DNA of 64,000 nucleotides from a virus. Location: the IMG/VR virus record IMGVR_UViG_3300021135_000011, positions 1 through 64,000 of that record. The stretch is one strand, 5' to 3'. Numbering within the stretch: the stretch's first letter is position 1; every line of letters begins with the position of its first letter. Both the position numbers and the translations under genes were made by a program. Under the pieces are notes generated by a model. The model had not been told where the DNA came from, searched no databases, and saw nothing but the letters and a program-made list of their open reading frames with translations. Positions 41,906-50,475 of the stretch are shown one piece after another.

Positions 41906-43681
41906 ATGCAAGTAGGAGATTACGCAATATTAAATAATAATGTACCATCATATCAACGTGTAGGATTAGATTATAGTAATGTTTTTAATCAATACAATTC
42001 TTATTTTACATTTCCGCATCAAATAACTACTGTTACTGCGAGAGATGGTACTAAAGTAAGATTAGATGGATTAGTTAATCACTATTTTGATAGGGCATCC
42101 GTTATTTTAACAGATGCCAGTGGAGTACCACTTACAGAAGAAAGAGAAGAAGAAACAATAGAAGTAGGTGATACAATTAGATTTACTTCTAATATATTCT
42201 TAGATGAAAATAGATTAAGCTTAACAACTTCTTATTTAAGAGTTCTTGCAGGAAGTAATTATGAACGCGAATATCTAGTGCAGGCTATTAACGTATCAGG
42301 TAATGTAATATTAGAAGGTATTTCTATGTATACTTTTTGTAGCAGAGGAGTGCAAATTGTACGAAAAAAACTTGCAGACCCCGTATTCAGAGTAGGATCA
42401 AAAGTAAGAATAGTAAATAACCCAATAAGATTACAAGAAGATTCTATTTTTGAGGGTGTTTATACTGAATTACTAAGAGATATAAGTAATGATTTCAATC
42501 ATATCTGGACTATTACAGAAAATAGAGGCGTTACCAACGCCGTATACGGAGATTGGTTTAAATTAGATACTCCTGGTAGACTTATTTTTAGAAAAGGCAA
42601 TTTAGAATTGGTTTCTAATAATTTACAAGTAGGAGATATAGTTAAAATAAATAGAGATGTTTTATCTGAAGGTGTAAGAATATCTGTAGAGTCTAATTTT
42701 GGTTTAAAGGCGTTTATTAGAAATTTTACAGTAACGGAAATACAGCATTCAGCAGAAAAATGGATTTCTTTAGCTAATAATACAAGAATGCTATTCTTAG
42801 AAACAGAATTAATTTTACAACCATCAACTGCACAAAATTTGAAAAAAATTCCTACATTAAAGCCTATAAAAGAAAAGAAACTAGAGACCCTGCCAACACT
42901 TGAAGAAATAGTTGCAATGAGTGCTAATGATGTTTACGACAAATATTATGCAAACTTTAAAAAAATTATTGAAACTAAACTTTATAGTGCTGCAAAATAT
43001 ACTATAGGACAAGGTAAAGACAAAAAAGAATTTAAAAATAAATTAGAAGAATATTTTTTCGGTACATCAAGCTGCAATATAGAATCTGAAGAAGATGCAA
43101 AAAAGATTGTAGTAAATTGGCTTACTTTAGGCGCAGACCTACAAAAAGAATTAGCAGATTTGCAAAAAGTTGAACAATTAAGATGTGACTTTTTTGCAGT
43201 TTTAAGAGATTCTTACATAGAAGAAACTAAACAAAGAGCTACAATTATTCTAAATAGGGGTAAAACACAATTATTTGATCAACCTTCTGAAGAAAATTGC
43301 AAAAACTTTTTTGAAAAAACGCAGGAATATATAAATAATTTAGCAGAATTAAAACAATTATTTAAAACAGCCAAAGAAAATATTCAAAAAATAGAAGAAA
43401 TAGCAAAAATAATTTTATTAAATCAAAAAGAATTAGGAGGTTTAAAAGCAAGATTAGATATATCTTATAAGAATGACACAAAAAAATTAGGTCTCGCGCA
43501 ATATCGAGTAACCCTAAGAAAAATCCTAACAGAAATACCAATAAAAGACTCAAATATAAAAGAAAAGAATAATAGAGTAGAATTATTGGAAAATCTGAGT
43601 ATAAATTGGGATAAGGGCAATGTACTAAGTATATATAAAACTTGCAAGGAGTTTATTTTAAGAAATAAAGAAAAAATATAA
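41906..43681 (+). CDS. Large modular protein with repeated small barrels and coiled coil
   Basis: 591 aa. Four VGD/VGS-type module starts, at residues 3, 87, 163 and 242 (QVGDYAILN, EVGDTIRFT, RVGSKVRIV, QVGDIVKIN), suggest tandem KOW/SH3-like beta barrels in residues 1-310. A Pro/Lys linker and a long charged helical region follow (residues 330-591). It lacks signal peptide or membrane helix. First large gene after the RNA unit, so probably early expressed. KOW-like barrels bind RNA or RNA polymerase, but function is unknown. Confidence 0.6.
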   Translation: MQVGDYAILNNNVPSYQRVGLDYSNVFNQYNSYFTFPHQITTVTARDGTKVRLDGLVNHYFDRASVILTDASGVPLTEEREEETIEVGDTIRFTSNIFLDENRLSLTTSYLRVLAGSNYEREYLVQAINVSGNVILEGISMYTFCSRGVQIVRKKLADPVFRVGSKVRIVNNPIRLQEDSIFEGVYTELLRDISNDFNHIWTITENRGVTNAVYGDWFKLDTPGRLIFRKGNLELVSNNLQVGDIVKINRDVLSEGVRISVESNFGLKAFIRNFTVTEIQHSAEKWISLANNTRMLFLETELILQPSTAQNLKKIPTLKPIKEKKLETLPTLEEIVAMSANDVYDKYYANFKKIIETKLYSAAKYTIGQGKDKKEFKNKLEEYFFGTSSCNIESEEDAKKIVVNWLTLGADLQKELADLQKVEQLRCDFFAVLRDSYIEETKQRATIILNRGKTQLFDQPSEENCKNFFEKTQEYINNLAELKQLFKTAKENIQKIEEIAKIILLNQKELGGLKARLDISYKNDTKKLGLAQYRVTLRKILTEIPIKDSNIKEKNNRVELLENLSINWDKGNVLSIYKTCKEFILRNKEKI

Positions 43682-43684
43682 TAT

Positions 43685-43840
43685 ATGAAACACACATATC
43701 ATGTGGTTTGGTTTGAAAGAGAAGAGGATCATATGAGCACTGGTAGAAATTTTGAGGCAAAAACACCACAAGAAGCACTAAATCAATGGGAATCTGAATA
43801 TCCAGGAACATTTTTTTTCGCAATTTATATAAAACAATAA
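43685..43840 (+). CDS. Hypothetical 51-aa protein
   Basis: MKHTYHVVWFEREED... with a central FEAKTPQEALNQWESEYPG segment; compact alpha/beta pattern. Starts 3 bases after the previous stop, so translation is likely. Confidence 0.45.
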   Translation: MKHTYHVVWFEREEDHMSTGRNFEAKTPQEALNQWESEYPGTFFFAIYIKQ

Positions 43841-43844
43841 TTTT

Positions 43845-43961
43845 ATGGGTTATTCAGATAGATGTGATATAACTGTACTTATAGGAAAAATTTTAGAAAG
43901 TGCAGTTAGAAATAATGACAACAATGAAATAGTATTTAAAACCTCTACAGGGGAAGAATAG
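43845..43961 (+). CDS. Hypothetical 38-aa peptide
   Basis: MGYSDRCDITVLIGKILESAV..., 4 bases after the previous gene. Function unknown. Confidence 0.35.
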   Translation: MGYSDRCDITVLIGKILESAVRNNDNNEIVFKTSTGEE

Positions 43962-43986
43962 CGGTTGGTTTATATAAAATTATTAT

Positions 43987-44583
43987 ATGAAAATAAAAAC
44001 ATACGAGAATAGCATAAATAAAAGGTTAGTCCAATATTTATGCTATTCTCAAATTTTTGGTATCGAATCAGATTTATTATGTTTAGCAGGACCAAATGCA
44101 AAAGAATTTATAGAATTTGCACAAAGTCAAAATAAAAAAAAGATAATTAGTTATGAAAAAGAAATGTCTATATATTTAGAACAATTAAATCTTTTATATA
44201 GTACGAAAAAATTAAAAAATAAAGTGCAATTTAAATCGGGGGATATAATAAATGCACAACCACAACAAGTAATAGATTTAGATTTAATGTGTACCTTTAA
44301 ATCCGCACAAAATACAATTTCAAAATTATTATATAGACAATACACTATGAATTCTAATATAAAATGCTTTATGTTTTCAGTTTCTTATATGCGAGAAAGT
44401 TCTTCAATAGAGCCAATTCTTAAATTTATAAATAAACTATTAGGTGTAGAATGTTTTTTAGTAAATTCATTAAAAATGCAATATGGCGTTCAGCACTTTA
44501 TTAATTGTAGAAAAAATGTAATAGTAAGGGCATACTCATATTGTGACACTTCACCAATGCACACAATTCAAATTATTTATTAA
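43987..44583 (+). CDS. Possible SAM-dependent methyltransferase-like protein
   Basis: 198 aa. DLLCLAGPNAKEFIEFA (about residues 28-44), KIISYEKEMSIY (50-61), VQFKSGDII (79-87) and VIDLDLMCTF (93-102) fall in the order of motif I, the acidic loop of motif II, motif III and motif IV of class I methyltransferases. The motifs are degenerate, so the fold call is an inference and the substrate unknown. Confidence 0.4.
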   Translation: MKIKTYENSINKRLVQYLCYSQIFGIESDLLCLAGPNAKEFIEFAQSQNKKKIISYEKEMSIYLEQLNLLYSTKKLKNKVQFKSGDIINAQPQQVIDLDLMCTFKSAQNTISKLLYRQYTMNSNIKCFMFSVSYMRESSSIEPILKFINKLLGVECFLVNSLKMQYGVQHFINCRKNVIVRAYSYCDTSPMHTIQIIY

Positions 44584-44608
44584 CAACTCAAACTAAAAAT
44601 TCAAAAAA

Positions 44609-45355
44609 ATGCAAAAACAACAACAAACTTGGAAATGGTTAAAATTAGACGGACGCAAAGTATGGTCACTTTTAACAGGTATAAATCGAGAAGTACTACC
44701 AAAACAAATATTAAAACTTGCAACATCTATAGATAGGAAATGCATTACTAGGCCAGTTATAGTGTGTACTATATCTTTTATTACAGGAAAATCAACAACA
44801 TATATAATAGACGGGCAACATTTATATCACGCTTGCTTGCAGTTAAGATTAGATATTCCTTATATTGAAATAGAAATTAAAGATATGCGGGACTTAGTTG
44901 AAACCATTGCTTTTTTTAATAGTTCTTCAAAATCTTGGACAAGTAATGATTATATTTTAAGTTGGTCTGCTGTACACGAGGACTACAAAAAATTAATGCA
45001 TTACTTAAATACTTATCAGTTAGAGTCTAGAATAATAACAGGAGTTTTATCAGGATCTGGTATAAATAATCACACAAATTTAGTAAGACGTGGGGATTTT
45101 AGAATAAAAAATGAAAAGTATGCTGCAAACTATTTAAGTTTATTTTCAGATATAGTTAGAGTTTTAACCCCAAAAGACAAATACGGTCTTAGAAACTTTG
45201 CAAAAGAATTTTATATTTATTATAGTAAGATAAATACATCTTATAATCATAATAAATTTATGCAATTTTGTAAAGAAAATAAAGCACAATTAAATAGAGC
45301 AATGATGTTTTCGGATGATTTAAAAAAAATTTTTTATAGTTTTCAAAGAATATAA
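44609..45355 (+). CDS. ParB/sulfiredoxin-like nuclease domain protein
   Basis: 248 aa. IIDGQHLYHACLQLRLDIPYIEIEI (from about residue 66; DGQH at 68-71) is the ParB N-terminal-domain signature, preceded by the expected RPVIVCTISF strand. The rest is helical (DYILSWSAVHEDYKKLMHYLN). Such phage proteins act as DNA-binding or nuclease-like regulators. A-rich leader before the ATG (ATTCAAAAAAATG). Confidence 0.75.
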   Translation: MQKQQQTWKWLKLDGRKVWSLLTGINREVLPKQILKLATSIDRKCITRPVIVCTISFITGKSTTYIIDGQHLYHACLQLRLDIPYIEIEIKDMRDLVETIAFFNSSSKSWTSNDYILSWSAVHEDYKKLMHYLNTYQLESRIITGVLSGSGINNHTNLVRRGDFRIKNEKYAANYLSLFSDIVRVLTPKDKYGLRNFAKEFYIYYSKINTSYNHNKFMQFCKENKAQLNRAMMFSDDLKKIFYSFQRI

Positions 45356-45400
45356 TAAAAATAAATTAGTCAAAATATAAAATATTTTGTATTTTTGCTA

Positions 45401-45844
45401 ATGAATAAAAAATTAAAACAATGTACTGAATGCAAGAAAGATGTAATTTATTATAAAAATAAGTTATGTCTTTCTTGCTTTAAAAAATTAAATCCAGAAA
45501 AATTTTTGATTAAAAAAAGTGTTTTAAAACACAAAAGCCCCCCTAAAACAACTATCAAGAAAACACCTTTAAAAAAATCTCAAAAGGCAATATCAAAATT
45601 TAGTCAAAAACAAATAGGTAGACAAAAACAATATCAAAAACTAAGATTGGAGCTATTAGAAAAATTTCCTATATGTACTATATGTAATAAAAATCCAGCA
45701 ACAGAAATTCACCATGCTCGCGGCAGAGGTCTTTTTTTGCTAGAGCATCTGATTCCTACTTGTCGCCCATGCCATTTATGGTGTCACCAAAATGTTGAAG
45801 AAGCAACAAAATTAGGTTATATAATTTCTAGAATTAAGAACTAG
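45401..45844 (+). CDS. HNH endonuclease
   Basis: 147 aa from the ATG at 45,401. N-terminal zinc ribbon CTECKKD...CLSC, a Lys-rich linker (residues 30-70), then a C-terminal HNH core: CTICNKNPATEIHHARGRG and HLIPTCRPCHLWCHQN, with zinc Cys pairs and catalytic HH/H. The layout resembles NinG/Rap-like or freestanding homing HNH proteins. Confidence 0.8.
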   Translation: MNKKLKQCTECKKDVIYYKNKLCLSCFKKLNPEKFLIKKSVLKHKSPPKTTIKKTPLKKSQKAISKFSQKQIGRQKQYQKLRLELLEKFPICTICNKNPATEIHHARGRGLFLLEHLIPTCRPCHLWCHQNVEEATKLGYIISRIKN

Positions 45845-45858
45845 ATTTGTATGAAGGA

Positions 45859-45939
45859 ATGAATCTAAATAAATTTAAAGATTGGCATCCGAACAGAGAA
45901 ATGTTTTTAGTATCTAAAATAACTAAACCAAATGAATAA
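45859..45939 (+). CDS. Hypothetical 26-aa peptide
   Basis: MNLNKFKDWHPNREMFLVS..., overlapping the next start by 8 bases. Possibly translated and coupled; low certainty. Confidence 0.25.
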   Translation: MNLNKFKDWHPNREMFLVSKITKPNE

Positions 45940-46123
45940 AGCACTAAAAGAAAAATTAATTATAGATATTAATTATGATAGATTTGGATGTTTTGGAGGT
46001 AGTTTACAAATGAATTTAATCCATTTAATTAATCACATAGATCAACAAGATCAAAAAATAGAAAAAATGCAAAAACAAATTCAACAATTAGAATTAAATA
46101 AAAGATATGACACCGGAAGATAA
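45932..46123 (+). CDS. Small coiled-coil protein
   Basis: 63 aa. Short N-terminal part, then a heptad helix (IDQQDQKIEKMQKQIQQLEL). Overlaps the next gene by 17 bases in another frame. A related helix occurs there, so the two may form a complex. Confidence 0.45.
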   Translation: MNKALKEKLIIDINYDRFGCFGGSLQMNLIHLINHIDQQDQKIEKMQKQIQQLELNKRYDTGR

Positions 46124-46301
46124 AATAGGGTTAACAGAAGAATTATCTATGGTAAATATATCTAAAGATGCCTGTGAATGTATTATAAATTATATAGAAT
46201 CTTTAGAAAATAGAATAGAGAAATTAGAAGATGCACCAGAATTGCAAAGTTTTGAAAATAATAATGATGATGCATTTAGAAGACACCCAGAAAGAGCTTA
46301 A
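46107..46301 (+). CDS. Small acidic coiled-coil protein
   Basis: 64 aa, helix CECIINYIESLENRIEKLED followed by an acidic, disordered tail. See its overlapping neighbour. Confidence 0.45.
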   Translation: MTPEDKIGLTEELSMVNISKDACECIINYIESLENRIEKLEDAPELQSFENNNDDAFRRHPERA

Positions 46302-46303
46302 TT

Positions 46304-46468
46304 ATGAAAACAATAATAATTTTAGTAATAGTACTGCTGATTTATTGCCTTGCGATTTTTAAATTTTGGACTTTACCGATGTCAGATATTAGATCTTGGC
46401 TTGCACTATTAGTTCCAGAATTACTTACAGGATTTATTATACATGAATATAATATAAAAAATAAATAA
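46304..46468 (+). CDS. 54-aa membrane protein
   Basis: Two hydrophobic segments (residues 3-20 and 29-46). Starts two bases after the previous stop and abuts the next ATG. Function unknown. Confidence 0.45.
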   Translation: MKTIIILVIVLLIYCLAIFKFWTLPMSDIRSWLALLVPELLTGFIIHEYNIKNK

Positions 46469-46588
46469 ATGTTAGAATTAAAATGTTTTGGAGTAGTTCT
46501 TGTATTTACTCTTTTATGTAGAATTGTATTTGGTAATCCTTTTGATAAATCTCAAAGACATGAATCTGAAAATACAAGTAAAGAATAA
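46469..46588 (+). CDS. 39-aa membrane peptide
   Basis: Hydrophobic stretch CFGVVLVFTLLCRIVFG (residues 6-22) and a polar C-terminus. Directly adjacent to the previous gene; its 3' end overlaps the next gene. Confidence 0.35.
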   Translation: MLELKCFGVVLVFTLLCRIVFGNPFDKSQRHESENTSKE

Positions 46589-46850
46589 TAAAATTTTAAC
46601 AGAAGTGCCACTTGAAGATGATACGTATCAAATAAAAATATATCCTAATAGAAATAAAACTCTTAGAGATTACCAAGAAGAATTATTTGTATGTATTGAC
46701 GAGTATTGTGTCCATTCTGGAAATTCTAGATATGATATTTGGGGTGCATTTAAAAAAGAAAATGAAATAACATCTTCTAGAAATATTCCTTTAGAAGAAT
46801 TTCCAATGATAATAGAAAAATTAAAATTTTATTTAATTAGTATATCTTAA
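46560..46850 (+). CDS. Hypothetical 96-aa protein
   Basis: The ATG at 46,560 is preferred; upstream in-frame codons read a hydrophobic stretch that is only the shadow of the preceding membrane peptide. Alpha/beta, contains FVCIDEYCVHSGNSRYDIWGAF. Function unknown. Confidence 0.5.
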   Translation: MNLKIQVKNNKILTEVPLEDDTYQIKIYPNRNKTLRDYQEELFVCIDEYCVHSGNSRYDIWGAFKKENEITSSRNIPLEEFPMIIEKLKFYLISIS

Positions 46851-46862
46851 AAAATTTAAAAA

Positions 46863-47153
46863 ATGAAAGCTGGAAATTATAAAGTACGTTGGTATTATGA
46901 TTCGTGTGAAAAAGAATTACACAATCAAACTACAACACAAAATTGCACAAGTTGTATAATAGATGAGTTTACAGGAAATACTGAAGAACCATTTAGGGAA
47001 ATAGTAAAAGTAACTATTAAGAAATATCATAAAGATATTTTTAATAAGTCGGTGGCAAGAAAAACAAGTTTTAAATTAGCAATTGCAGGATTTCCAAAAA
47101 ATGTTCGTGCAATGTTTTGGGATGAATTTAAGAAAACAGTAAAAATACATTAA
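46863..47153 (+). CDS. Hypothetical 96-aa protein
   Basis: Cys residues in YYDSCEK and NCTSC could bind metal; the second half is basic (FNKSVARKTSFKLAIAGFPKNVR). It is followed by a strong terminator, marking the end of a transcription unit. Confidence 0.5.
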   Translation: MKAGNYKVRWYYDSCEKELHNQTTTQNCTSCIIDEFTGNTEEPFREIVKVTIKKYHKDIFNKSVARKTSFKLAIAGFPKNVRAMFWDEFKKTVKIH

Positions 47154-47161
47154 TAAACTAA

Positions 47162-47198
47162 AACAACCCTAGATATATAAATTCAGGGTTGTTTTTTA
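47162..47198 (+). terminator. Rho-independent terminator
   Basis: AACAACCCT (47,162-47,170) pairs perfectly with AGGGTTGTT (47,185-47,193), followed by TTTTT. Confidence 0.85.
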
Positions 47199-47208
47199 AA
47201 ATTAATAG

Positions 47209-47475
47209 ATGAATATAAAAAATATAAAATTTCAATTAAATTCTGACGAAGAAAATAAGTTGCATTTTCTAGAAATTTTTGATGCAAATCGAAGAGAATC
47301 AATCGTTAAAGGAGAACTAATATCTATAGAACAATCTGCAGAAGTAACTTGGGAAAATCTTTTATTTAGAGTTTATTCTGGACAAGTATGGATCTCTTTT
47401 GATACATTAAACGCATTTATTCAAGGCCCTAAGATAGTTGAAGAAATAATTGAACAACAAAATTTACCACAATGA
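47209..47475 (+). CDS. Hypothetical 88-aa protein
   Basis: Beta-rich (NIKFQLNSDEENKLHFLEIFD) with a charged tail. ATGA overlap with the next gene. Function unknown. Confidence 0.45.
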   Translation: MNIKNIKFQLNSDEENKLHFLEIFDANRRESIVKGELISIEQSAEVTWENLLFRVYSGQVWISFDTLNAFIQGPKIVEEIIEQQNLPQ

Positions 47476-47645
47476 GTATTTGGGAAGAAATAAATAAAAT
47501 TTTAGAAAATAAACGCGCATTAATTACTATAGAAAAAAATCGAGTTATAGTACACTATGAAATGGAAAAACCATTAGTAGAACAACGAGATGGAGAAGAA
47601 TCTATAGAAGTAACAATGCGCAGATCATTAATAAATTTAAAATAA
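47472..47645 (+). CDS. Hypothetical 57-aa protein
   Basis: MSIWEEINKILENKRALITIEKNRVIVHYEME...; alpha/beta, coupled by ATGA to its predecessor and 4 bases before the DNA polymerase gene. Confidence 0.5.
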   Translation: MSIWEEINKILENKRALITIEKNRVIVHYEMEKPLVEQRDGEESIEVTMRRSLINLK

Positions 47646-47649
47646 AAGC

Positions 47650-49608
47650 ATGAGAGAAGGAAATAGTAATGTGAAGGAATTTGATATAGAGGTGTTTCCT
47701 AATTATTTTGAAGTAGGAATAAAGGATTTTAGAACTAAAGAAGTCATAAATTTAGAAATATCAGAAGAGTTTGATGATAGACAAAAGATTTATGATTTCT
47801 TTAGTAAATATAAAGGATTTTTAATATCTTTTAATGGAATACATTATGATGAAGTAATTATTAAGTATTTTTTAAAAGATTGGCAAAAACTTAAAAATCT
47901 TAAAAAAGAAGATTTATTACAAAGAATAAAAATTTGTTCTGATAAAGTAATAAATACAGATTTAAATAGAGATTTTTTAAAATCTTATATATACTTTAAA
48001 ACTAATTGGATTTCTATAGATTTGTATTTATTTTGGGCAAAAATGTTGCGTATTTCTAAAAAAATTAGTTTAAAATCATTAGGAATACAAATGAATTATC
48101 CTGTAGTAATGGAACTTCCATATAATCCAGAAACTATTTTAAATTTAGAACAAATAAGACAAGTTAGAGAATATAATAATATTCATGATTTAGGAATTTT
48201 AGATTTATTAGCTGAAAAACAAAAAGGAGAAATTACTTTACGAAAAAATATTTGGAAAGATACAGGTATTCAATGTATGTCTTATGATGCAATAAAAATT
48301 GCTTCTGAATCTCTTTTAGAAGATTATTGTAAAGAAAAATGGAATAATGGAGAAGTTTCTAATATGTCCGAAGGATATGAAACATTTGTAAAAAATACAA
48401 GATATTTGCGATTTGATAAACCTACGATATATATTAAAGAAATTTTACATGATTTTAATCCTAATTTTAAATTACCTGTTTTTCAAAAATTATATGAACG
48501 TATTTTAAATTCAGTAAATGAATTTTCAGAAGAAGTTCCTATAATAGAGAAAAACACAACAATTAGATTGTCTTATGGTATAGGAGGATTACATAGTGTA
48601 AATGAAAATGAATTGTATGATACTACTTCTACTCATAAAATAATGACTTCTGATGTTGCTTCACTATATCCAAATTTAATTATAAATTATAGATGTATTA
48701 GATTTCCTGAAGTTTTACGCAGATATACTTCTATTAAAGACGAGAGAATTATTGCCAAGAAAGCTCGGCAAAAAGCCAAAGATATCTTTTTTAAATTAAT
48801 TTTAAATGGGGTAAGTGGTTTATTAGATCAACAACATTCATGGCTTTATTTTCCAGAAGGCGCATTAAGATTAAGACTAATTGGACAATTAATTCTTACA
48901 AAAGCAGTTGAATTATGTATTTTAAATAATTGGCAGGTAATATCGGTAAATACAGATGGTATTGAAGCTATTGTACCTGTGAATGAACAAAAAAAATACA
49001 AAGAGGTTTTTAAAGAGATTGAAGAACAATTTAATCTTAATTTTGAACATGAAGAATATAAGTTTATTTATTATAAGAATGTAAATAACTATATTGCTTT
49101 AACTGAAAAAAATAAGGCAAAACGAAAAGGATTATTTAAACTTTTAAAAGATGAAGAAGGAAAAGATGAAATACCTTTAGGAGATTCAACTAATGAAACA
49201 GTTATTGCAGAAGCGTTGAATAATTTTTTTGTAAAAGGCATTCCAATAGAAGAAACTATAACAAATCCTAACAAATTTAATTTTAATATATTTCATTATA
49301 CTTGTGCTAAGAAAATTAGTAAAGATTATGGTGTTTATTATGAAAATGAACAAATTCAGAATTTAAATAGATATTATTTTTCTAGACCCGCAGCGTATCT
49401 TTTAAAAAAGAAAAAAAGTAGTGCAAAAAAATATAAAGCTACTGCAACTTTTGAACATGTAAATGCAAGTAATCCTGTATTATTATATAATAATCATAAA
49501 GAAAAATGTTGGGAAGAATATAAAATTGATTATTCACATTATATTGCAGATACACGAAAAATTATACAGGAGATGCAAGCACCTAAAATGCAATTAAGTT
49601 TATTTTAA
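47650..49608 (+). CDS. Family B DNA polymerase with 3'-5' exonuclease
   Basis: 652 aa. Exonuclease motif I FDIEVFP (D12/E14), Exo II SFNGIHYDEVII, Exo III YNNIHDLGIL. Polymerase motif A DVASLYPNLIINY (D335), motif B KAKDIFFKLILNGVSGLLD, and motif C VNTDGIEAIV with D436; here the usual DTDS reads NTDG, as in other short phage polymerases. Both active sites look complete. It replicates the phage genome and heads the replication gene block. Confidence 0.92.
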   Translation: MREGNSNVKEFDIEVFPNYFEVGIKDFRTKEVINLEISEEFDDRQKIYDFFSKYKGFLISFNGIHYDEVIIKYFLKDWQKLKNLKKEDLLQRIKICSDKVINTDLNRDFLKSYIYFKTNWISIDLYLFWAKMLRISKKISLKSLGIQMNYPVVMELPYNPETILNLEQIRQVREYNNIHDLGILDLLAEKQKGEITLRKNIWKDTGIQCMSYDAIKIASESLLEDYCKEKWNNGEVSNMSEGYETFVKNTRYLRFDKPTIYIKEILHDFNPNFKLPVFQKLYERILNSVNEFSEEVPIIEKNTTIRLSYGIGGLHSVNENELYDTTSTHKIMTSDVASLYPNLIINYRCIRFPEVLRRYTSIKDERIIAKKARQKAKDIFFKLILNGVSGLLDQQHSWLYFPEGALRLRLIGQLILTKAVELCILNNWQVISVNTDGIEAIVPVNEQKKYKEVFKEIEEQFNLNFEHEEYKFIYYKNVNNYIALTEKNKAKRKGLFKLLKDEEGKDEIPLGDSTNETVIAEALNNFFVKGIPIEETITNPNKFNFNIFHYTCAKKISKDYGVYYENEQIQNLNRYYFSRPAAYLLKKKKSSAKKYKATATFEHVNASNPVLLYNNHKEKCWEEYKIDYSHYIADTRKIIQEMQAPKMQLSLF

Positions 49609-49609
49609 T

Positions 49610-50014
49610 ATGAATACAATTACAAAAGAAGAAATGGATGAATTTCTAGTATCTATAGGAGGTCTAGAAAGTGGAATAAGAACAGATATAGGACCATTAA
49701 CTGATGCTTATATATTTTCTGTAGGACCTGGTTGGTATGGATTAATTAAGTCTTTAATAGAAGAATTAATAAATGCCGGTTGGGATAAACAAGTTTGTCA
49801 GATTAAGGAAAAATTTGGTGGATTGCGTTTTTATGTAAATTCTGCGCCAAAAGAAGTACATGACATAATATATAAATACGAAAGCATTTCTATGAAAACT
49901 TGTGAAGTTTGTGGTAATCCTGGAACTATTCAAGGTAATCCAAGATGGCTTACTTGCTTATGTGAAGAACATAAATATAAACCAAAAGAAGTTTCTGATT
50001 CAAAATCATTGTAA
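49610..50014 (+). CDS. Conserved phage protein with GWxxLI...QIKEKFGGLRFY domain
   Basis: 134 aa. WYGLIKSLIEELINAGWDKQVCQIKEKFGGLRFYVN (residues 43-78) followed by a zinc site CEVCGNPG...CLCEEH is a combination seen in many phage and bacterial hypothetical proteins; I know no function for it. Begins one base after the polymerase stop. Confidence 0.6.
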   Translation: MNTITKEEMDEFLVSIGGLESGIRTDIGPLTDAYIFSVGPGWYGLIKSLIEELINAGWDKQVCQIKEKFGGLRFYVNSAPKEVHDIIYKYESISMKTCEVCGNPGTIQGNPRWLTCLCEEHKYKPKEVSDSKSL

Positions 50015-50023
50015 ATTTGCAAC

Positions 50024-50254
50024 ATGGCAGAAAAATTTAAAACAGTAGGTGCATTTTGGAATGGTTATTCAATAATGACTAAAGAAGAAGTACATAAAGC
50101 AATGATTGAGTATTGTAAATATCAAATAGACCAGATATTAGATAATTCAAGTATGATTTATATACGGAAAGATAAAGGCAATTCAATATTTGGCCTCGAT
50201 ACAGCTGTATATGATTATGATGCGTTTGAAAAATTTAAAAATAATTTAAAATAA
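50024..50254 (+). CDS. Hypothetical 76-aa protein
   Basis: Helical with Tyr/Asp-rich end. Spaced 9 and 6 bases from its neighbours in the replication operon. Function unknown. Confidence 0.45.
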   Translation: MAEKFKTVGAFWNGYSIMTKEEVHKAMIEYCKYQIDQILDNSSMIYIRKDKGNSIFGLDTAVYDYDAFEKFKNNLK

Positions 50255-50260
50255 AATAGA

Positions 50261-50473
50261 ATGGATAATACGATAGAAACGATTAATGAATATATTGACA
50301 TATTCTATAATAATGAAGAAGAAGATGCAGAAAATTTTGAGTTTACTTTGGGAGATGTTCGTTATTGCATGAAAATGTTTGCTTCAAAGGCAATAATGGA
50401 GTTCAGAAAAGAAGTAGGTAGCAACGATAAAGTTATAGAAGTGAGTGATTATCTATTAAAATCTTTGAAATAA
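50261..50473 (+). CDS. Hypothetical acidic 70-aa protein
   Basis: Acidic helical protein (NNEEEDAENFEFTLGDVRYCMKMF). Two bases from the next gene. Function unknown. Confidence 0.45.
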   Translation: MDNTIETINEYIDIFYNNEEEDAENFEFTLGDVRYCMKMFASKAIMEFRKEVGSNDKVIEVSDYLLKSLK

Positions 50474-50475
50474 TT

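Noticed and set aside
43362-43695. Hydrophobic minus-strand frames opposite the coiled-coil part of the 591-aa gene
   Set aside because: Antisense of Lys/Glu-rich helices always reads as Leu/Phe-rich; no independent support.
45366-45397. TTAG-N20-TATTTTTG as promoter of the HNH gene
   Set aside because: The -7 box ends only 3 bases before the ATG at 45,401, so the transcript would be leaderless; too weak to list.
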